A stretch of DNA of 64,000 nucleotides from Candidatus Nitrospira nitrificans. GTDB taxonomy: Bacteria; Nitrospirota; Nitrospiria; Nitrospirales; Nitrospiraceae. The notes beneath the pieces are model-generated. The model did not search any database. It worked only from the letters and a program-made list of their open reading frames with translations, and had not been told where the DNA came from. Where the stretch lies: NCBI RefSeq assembly GCF_001458775.1, contig NZ_CZPZ01000031.1, positions 62,001-126,000 on the forward strand. Direction: 5' to 3'. The position numbers and the translations under genes are program-made. Positions 60,201 through 64,000 of this stretch are shown one piece after another (positions within the stretch are counted from its first letter, which is position 1; each line of letters starts with the position of its first letter).

Positions 60201-61433
60201 TCCTATAGCAGCCATATAACGGTGGGCATATGAGAGAAGCATGCGAACGAGATCGACCATGGAGTCGACGCTTCCGGTAAAGGGCGGAAGGTCCTGTCCA
60301 TATACCAGTTCAATCCAATCAGTGTTCACAAGGGATGGTTGAGCGGAGGCCACGACGGCCTCGATGATGTCATTGATGGTGTCTCGGCCAATAATGATAT
60401 TCGTCGTGGTCTGGGCGAGTTCGCTTCCTAGATCGACGGCTTCAGCGGCATACGTCGCGAGCGAATCGACTTGTTCGATCAGGCGCGCATCACGGATGGT
60501 TTTGAGCAGGAGTTGAGATTGGACTTGTATCGCATGGTGGGGGGCACGCAGAGTTTTTGATAAGGTCGACACGCGTCGAGCGATCGCGAGCAGTCGATCG
60601 GATTCACGAAGTTGATGCTCAAGCTGGTGAATGGTCTTGGCCTGCCGGCGGTCTTGTGAAATATCGCGCAACAGACCCAGCGTTCCCAGATATCGGCGAT
60701 TCACATCATAGAGCCCTCTTGCGCTGATCTCGGCTTTGACTCGAGTGTGGGCAGGTTTGCCGGAAGAGGTCTTGCGGATGAGGTCGATCTCTATACGCTG
60801 GGCGGCTCGCGGCCCTGTTCTGCGGTCGTTGAAGCGATGGCGAGCGAGATCCTGTTGATCTGAGGGCACGACGGCGGAGTAGGGAGTGCCGAGCAACTCG
60901 TCTTGCCTGTAGCCCAGCATGTCGGCGGCGACCGGGCTGAGTTGCACGAATCGTCCTTTCCCGTCGAGTTCATAGAATCCATCGCTCAGCATTTCGATGA
61001 GACGGTCGTGGCGTTCCTGCGTCTGTTGGAGCGTCATACGGATAGCGCGTGTTTCGATCGCGCCTTTCGCACACACCACGAGTTCGGCGAGAAAGCCCGG
61101 AGACTTTTTGTAAAGGACAATGTCCGCACCGGACCGAAGCGCATTCGAGGCGGTGGCGGAGTCGCCATGATCCGTTTGCACTACGAGCGTGGCATAGGGG
61201 ACAAGTCGCTTCAGTTCCTGGAAACTAGGCGTAGCGCGCGGGGCGATCACCCCCTCATCAATTACGATGAGCTGCCATAATGCCCGATGTCCCCACTGAA
61301 GCGCTTCCTCCAGTGTGTAGACCGCTTCGACGCGGCAGTTTGGAAATGATCTCCGGAGGCCGAGCGTGGCTAGTTTGATTTCTTCGGCGATCGCATTGAC
61401 GAGGAGGATGGTAACAGGCTCACTCTGCGGCAT
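57225..61433 (-). CDS. Giant fusion: pseudo-receiver, PAS, kinase-like, two PilZ, LuxD-like and methyltransferase domains
   Basis: This 1402-residue soluble protein joins parts not usually found in one chain. Residues 1-125 are a receiver without the usual Asp (LIVIDEGVIAP), 135-265 a PAS domain, 270-510 kinase-like dimerisation and ATPase parts without clear catalytic motifs. PilZ 1 lies near 557-655 (ERRAYTR, DLSPSGA) and PilZ 2 near 700-800 (HRETMRVR, NFSRGGV); both motifs can bind c-di-GMP. Residues 868-1100 match LuxD acyl transferase (RYDHSNHVGQSEG, ARVTVKVL), but the Ser nucleophile place reads SEDIAAR. Residues 1150-1400 are a class I methyltransferase (VLDIGCGQRNF). No family name covers this. 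No membrane helix is seen. Confidence 0.85.
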   Translation of the reverse strand: MPQSEPVTILLVNAIAEEIKLATLGLRRSFPNCRVEAVYTLEEALQWGHRALWQLIVIDEGVIAPRATPSFQELKRLVPYATLVVQTDHGDSATASNALRSGADIVLYKKSPGFLAELVVCAKGAIETRAIRMTLQQTQERHDRLIEMLSDGFYELDGKGRFVQLSPVAADMLGYRQDELLGTPYSAVVPSDQQDLARHRFNDRRTGPRAAQRIEIDLIRKTSSGKPAHTRVKAEISARGLYDVNRRYLGTLGLLRDISQDRRQAKTIHQLEHQLRESDRLLAIARRVSTLSKTLRAPHHAIQVQSQLLLKTIRDARLIEQVDSLATYAAEAVDLGSELAQTTTNIIIGRDTINDIIEAVVASAQPSLVNTDWIELVYGQDLPPFTGSVDSMVDLVRMLLSYAHRYMAAIGTPHRLRVSTRVASSNDPSVDQGTASLPQATVTEFEIHIQETDIIPTVEKPTLQAATGDLFEAYGIIKRLGGRWDFRAPLSGFLSLTVRIPVEPSPLPDSPTVPVPSVVSSAGGTAERTAEAILQAPAHTLPTAPPIHSIRPSEPLPERRAYTRTIVDLPARITIGNTLHEGIMVDLSPSGALLEIEGIVPSVEQQPVYLILKTVVSIVELDATAYDRGETPRLSGIEQRTSRLALEFSAFNESQGKILTSFIEQARMRALAITVEAQFPPMDKPSDLAEACTEASLLGTDHRETMRVRVALPVRIETSTAAAGRLSGLVINFSRGGVCLLAEPFLKMTEEVLTLHFSSIGTHNQPMLQQPDAILTGRMVYLAPDSTVPSELTPAPSQPRQRIGIRFFQPAPLVEREVNRVLAQHIGSSLNIAAPDSHSFIVSDRWECRNTRGQVIAVTADHARHQVSPDAPIIIVIPGFGSTQTDFVSLSFHLAVNHLRVLRYDHSNHVGQSEGSVLHFTLSSMQADLQSVLDLVHTTWPTAPVTLLSEDIAARVTVKVLAQSRATDRLFLLNPVLDLETALSTITHADVVGTYRQGRRWGVVNLWGLNVDFDKFVDDAITGQYVDVASLSTDLAQLVTPPMTLASPGKNRSIENIFGPQRVPVRAMETALSVVSLPDDLSGESRDGERRVEAFETIMKMISTPMIDGHPSAQRQEPNIHDVSQQRQLEHERIRIRYHISQATRSALWGAHLAHLSQLEHLPDYSAMTNDLYRRLLPLEPGMTVLDIGCGQRNFVRLMLTNQAYRSAHHSRQATVPLRYVGLDQSAESLRLAEQHLHTFAKELPGTLRAAVPTAQLMATSWMRTDWDAPLPFADGSIERILCHLSLSFTSSPLHCLRQMLRVLHPNGTSLVTCLQPHTDLSMLFRRHQLAEGHDGFGSPAQIVLHYLGRLREAIRHGLLHIYERDELTRLLTHAGAGSIQLFPILDGQLLLAVVRKTKSTG

Positions 61434-61687
61434 GGCACGATTCCCGTGTTTCTGGGCAAGCCTGCACTTAGAGAGGTCATTTTGCGGGGCTGCGCATATT
61501 GCCGCCGCGTGTCAATGAATCAACTCAGCCATAACACACTGCTCAATGCGTCAGTACGGACAGTGTGATTGTGATACCACAAGTGGCGGCGAGAAACCCA
61601 GATTGGTAGCCGGTTCTTTCGTAGGGGAGCGGTGGTTACGAAGCTGGTTGAATGAACAATTTTGGACGCTGGGGAAACTATGGACCG
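61434..61687. other. Spacer upstream of the giant fusion gene
   Basis: About 250 bp between the giant fusion gene and the hairpin contain the promoter of the fusion gene on the minus strand. No gene or repeat is clear, and no -24/-12 match was seen. Confidence 0.4.
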
Positions 61688-61729
61688 CTTGCAGGCCTGC
61701 AGGATGGTTCTTGTCGGCAGGCCTGCAAG
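61688..61729 (-). terminator. Long perfect hairpin after the secreted protein gene
   Basis: CTTGCAGGCCTGC (61688-61700) and GCAGGCCTGCAAG (61717-61729) pair perfectly over 13 bp around a 16-base loop. It lies 6 bp after the stop codon of the minus-strand gene at 61736, and would end its transcript before the giant fusion gene. The T-run is short (TTT). Confidence 0.6.
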
Positions 61730-61735
61730 AGGAGA

Positions 61736-62740
61736 TCAGTAGGCGGCGGCAGTGTTACCCTGTTCCGAGCAGGCACCCGGCGTCATGTACAGCAGGTAAT
61801 TGCCCATGCCATGTTGGAGTTCAGCTTTCTGAAGGGGATGATGGTGTACCATCACCATTTCATAGTCATCTTCCTTGGTGATCGGGAATCCCTTGCCGTC
61901 TTTATACACTTGATGAGGTAGGAATTCGCGGAGCGTTCCGTCCCGCTCCACATCCGGCACAGTCCGGAGGAGTGTCTGTTTTTTTGTTTTATTTTCCAAC
62001 GCAATCATGAGCAATTCATCGTGACCGTGTGGATAGGCGTATTTGACACAGCCGTCCATCCGAAACTTCAATGGTGCCGTATGGACTTGGACTCCTTGCC
62101 TGATTTCGATCCCTTCGTCCGTCTGATCCGCAGGCCGATCACCGAACTTAGTGAAACAGACGATGTTGACGCCGACCTGATAGATATCCATTGCTTTGAC
62201 CGGTTTGGCCTTCGGCGCAAAGTACATTGTAAAGGTGGCGATGACGTCCTTCGTGGGAGGGGCCCCGTGATAGAACGCGACCACCGTCATTAACTTATCG
62301 GTTGCCGAAAGTTGGACGCCGTATCCATCGGGGAATTGGGTTTCCGACATTTCGAGTCCGGCCCCACCGAAGAAGAGCGGCTCACCGGGGCAGGACACGC
62401 TGGGCTTGGTGTTGTTGATCATCAAAATATGATGCAGGTAATTTCTCGGCAATTCCTTCCCGTCGACTGTGGAAAGGGCCGATTTGAAGCCGATCAAATA
62501 TTTGTCTTCCGGCAACTGGAAATTGAATCGCGGCATGGAATCGCCCATATCGCCTTCACCATGGCCGGTCGGAAGGTCGATGGGGCCGAAGGTTAAAACA
62601 GCGGTGTTTTCTCCATAGGTGATTTTTGAGCCCACCTGTTTTTTCAGGGTGGGAATGGCGTGATGCTCATGCCCCCCGTCGGCGTAGGCCGATGAGATCA
62701 TGAAGAAGAGAGAGAAAAACAGAGTGAGGGATCTGCGCAT
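61736..62740 (-). CDS. Secreted histidine-rich protein, possibly copper-binding
   Basis: This 334-residue protein starts at ATG 62740 behind GGAGGTCTT. The signal peptide ends at AYA-DG and is followed by GGHEHHA. The chain has paired histidines in RNYLHHILMINN and HHHPLQKAELQHGM, and cysteines in SVSCPGEP, NIVCFTKFG, DGCVKY and GACSEQ. The His-His and Cys pattern with beta-rich parts is like type II copper monooxygenase folds, but I cannot confirm the family. It is co-directional with a SnoaL-like gene 80 bp upstream. Confidence 0.65.
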   Translation of the reverse strand: MRRSLTLFFSLFFMISSAYADGGHEHHAIPTLKKQVGSKITYGENTAVLTFGPIDLPTGHGEGDMGDSMPRFNFQLPEDKYLIGFKSALSTVDGKELPRNYLHHILMINNTKPSVSCPGEPLFFGGAGLEMSETQFPDGYGVQLSATDKLMTVVAFYHGAPPTKDVIATFTMYFAPKAKPVKAMDIYQVGVNIVCFTKFGDRPADQTDEGIEIRQGVQVHTAPLKFRMDGCVKYAYPHGHDELLMIALENKTKKQTLLRTVPDVERDGTLREFLPHQVYKDGKGFPITKEDDYEMVMVHHHPLQKAELQHGMGNYLLYMTPGACSEQGNTAAAY

Positions 62741-62819
62741 AAGACCTCCAGAGGAAGTGAAGCGGTGATGTTTGAACCGGACTCCGATGTCTTGGTATGA
62801 CTGGAAGCAACAGGCCAGC

Positions 62820-63695
62820 TCATTGGCCACTGGCTGGTGATGAGGTCACCTTCTTCCAGTGATAGGTGCCGCCATGTTCCTTCGGTGGAATATTTTTCCT
62901 CGTATCGACCCGCGTGTACCACCAAATTCCCTTCGCCTGCGTGCCGTCTTCCGACAGGAGTACCTCAAACCCGCCTTCGCGATCGTTGCCGGGCTGGTGC
63001 CAGGTGCCTTGCCACAGTCGGTTCTCGATTTTTGTCGTGGTAAACCGTCCGCCCTGTTGCGTGTAGGGGCCGTTCCCGCTCTTATCGAGCGTCGCCTTGT
63101 AGCGTTTGTCGTCTTCGACTTCGAGAATATCCCATTCCCCGCTCACATCCGGCAGCGCGACAGCCGCGCTGCTGACGAGCTTTTGCGACCCCGCAGCCGG
63201 GGACGGCGAGGCAAGAGGTCCCCCAGGTTGAGCCGATCGGAACGATTCGTGCCACGACAATAATTGCCAACGTCCGGCACGCCGTTCGAGGACGCCGGTT
63301 TCCCTCAAGGGCAGGACCGTGCGCTTCACGGCGGATCCTTCGCCGACATAACGAGTATAGTCGAGTTCCATCGTAAACCAGGCCAGGTCGCCTTTCGTCC
63401 AGACTTTGAGCTCCGTAATCGGAATCTCGATCTTTTGGGTGTTGATAAATTCTTCACGCATTTCCCGTTCAAACTCAGGCCAGCCGATGTATTTGCGACC
63501 ACCGACTGTGTAACTGACGATATCGGCATCGTGGGCCATGAGGCGAGACAGTGTCGGGAGGTCTTTTTCCGCGTTGGCCCGGACCATTTGACGAATGGCC
63601 GTTTCTGGATCGAGTGGGTCACCGGCGCTCGCGACCGTAGCAAAACCGATCAGGAGCAAGAGGCTTCCACAGGCGAATGATCCCCGACGGGGCAT
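62820..63695 (-). CDS. Secreted SnoaL/DUF4440-like protein with C-terminal lipocalin-like part
   Basis: The 291-residue protein starts at ATG 63695 behind GGAGACTCTT. A signal peptide ends at TVASA-GD. Residues 28-145 match the NTF2-like group (DPETAIRQMVRANAEKDLPTLSRLMA, VGGRKYIGWPEFEREMREEF, GRWQLLSWHES). After a proline/alanine linker, residues 175-285 form a beta domain (SGEWDILEVEDDKRYKATLDK, GTWHQPGNDREGGFEVLL) like a lipocalin. The NTF2-like part often binds small molecules; a reaction is not evident. It lies 80 bp before the His-rich gene. Confidence 0.75.
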   Translation of the reverse strand: MPRRGSFACGSLLLLIGFATVASAGDPLDPETAIRQMVRANAEKDLPTLSRLMAHDADIVSYTVGGRKYIGWPEFEREMREEFINTQKIEIPITELKVWTKGDLAWFTMELDYTRYVGEGSAVKRTVLPLRETGVLERRAGRWQLLSWHESFRSAQPGGPLASPSPAAGSQKLVSSAAVALPDVSGEWDILEVEDDKRYKATLDKSGNGPYTQQGGRFTTTKIENRLWQGTWHQPGNDREGGFEVLLSEDGTQAKGIWWYTRVDTRKNIPPKEHGGTYHWKKVTSSPASGQ

Positions 63696-63786
63696 AAGAG
63701 TCTCCATGCGCATGACAAGGTTCAAAAGGTTAGAATGATCCGAAAAGCTACACGGCCTGAGGGGCCATGTCAACAACGAAGTAGAG

Positions 63787-64000
63787 TCAAGCGGAGCGCG
63801 GGGCCACCGCAATCACGGTGACGTTATCTTCGCCTCCCCGATCGAGCGCCGCCGTGATGAGACGGCGGCAGATTTGAGCCGGGTCGGGCTCACCTGCAGC
63901 GAGCAGGGTGCGGATATCCTCGTCCTCCAACATCTTGGTCAGCCCATCCGAGCAGAGCAGGATCAGATCCTCCGGCAGGAGCGGATAGGCCGTGATGGTG
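63787..64000 (-). CDS. PP2C-type Ser/Thr phosphatase, C-terminal part only
   Basis: The frame runs off the right edge and ends with TGA 63789-63787. Its 70 residues include LILLCSDGLTKML and the metal-binding end DRGGEDNVTVIAV, typical of bacterial PP2C (PPM) phosphatases that reverse Ser/Thr kinase action. The active-site N-terminus is outside the window. A partner kinase is therefore expected further right. Confidence 0.88.
   Translation of the reverse strand, partial: TITAYPLLPEDLILLCSDGLTKMLEDEDIRTLLAAGEPDPAQICRRLITAALDRGGEDNVTVIAVAPRSA

Noticed and set aside
1-64000. CRISPR arrays, rRNA and tRNA genes
   Set aside because: I looked for regularly spaced repeats and tRNA-like cloverleaf ends on both strands and saw none.

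Overview
The window reads as chromosomal DNA of a Gram-negative, LPS-bearing bacterium with fairly high GC. LptD, an OmpH/Skp-like chaperone, many lipoproteins, an accD-folC-lptD-trx-recN run, many sigma-54 regulators and frequent GTG starts fit a Nitrospira-type organism (phylum Nitrospirota). That assignment is inference from style and gene order, not from a marker gene.

Layout. (1) 1-5343: one end of a conjugation locus (VirB2, VirB3, VirB4, VirB6 and the start of VirB5 on the minus strand), with a divergent mobile-type radC. (2) 6017-18068: an envelope operon (three lipoproteins, two of them or their relatives LPP20-like, a trypsin-like protease, small periplasmic proteins) that ends in a membrane-anchored CHASE2 / sigma-54 AAA+ activator. 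Good -24/-12 sites lie in front of the operon and in front of the next lipoprotein gene, so the activator probably controls both. (3) 18857-25862: a previously unlabelled RiPP gene cluster. It has a 60-residue precursor ending in adjacent F-S-S and W-G-N motifs, an oxygenase-like protein, a SPASM radical SAM enzyme of cyclophane-forming type, an asparagine-synthetase-like ligase, a PhyH dioxygenase and an MFS exporter. (4) 26439-32158: a DUF72 protein and an SOS-type mutasome cassette (self-cleaving S24 repressor, ImuB, DnaE2) with a perfect palindromic operator on the repressor start codon. (5) 32256-37344: accessory DNA with a decayed ParE toxin, a DUF4282 protein, an orphan PD-(D/E)XK-like protein, phased 10-bp repeats, a MITE-like element and small secreted or zinc-binding proteins. 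(6) 37345-53073: mostly core genes (serS, radical SAM, rhodanese, OmpH-like, moaC, a moaD-moaE fusion, moaA, a NicO-like transporter, accD, folC, lptD, thioredoxin, recN), broken by a second copy of the repeat and a frameshifted PIN toxin. (7) 53075-61433: a signalling block with an HD-GYP response regulator (with its own sigma-54-like promoter), an NtrC-type regulator, its histidine kinase, and a 1402-residue fusion protein. (8) 61736-64000: two secreted proteins and the end of a PP2C phosphatase.

The strongest leads are the RiPP cluster, the CHASE2/sigma-54 envelope regulon with its two matching promoters, and the giant REC-PAS-PilZ-PilZ-LuxD-methyltransferase fusion. All functional statements are from reading the sequence; no database search was run.
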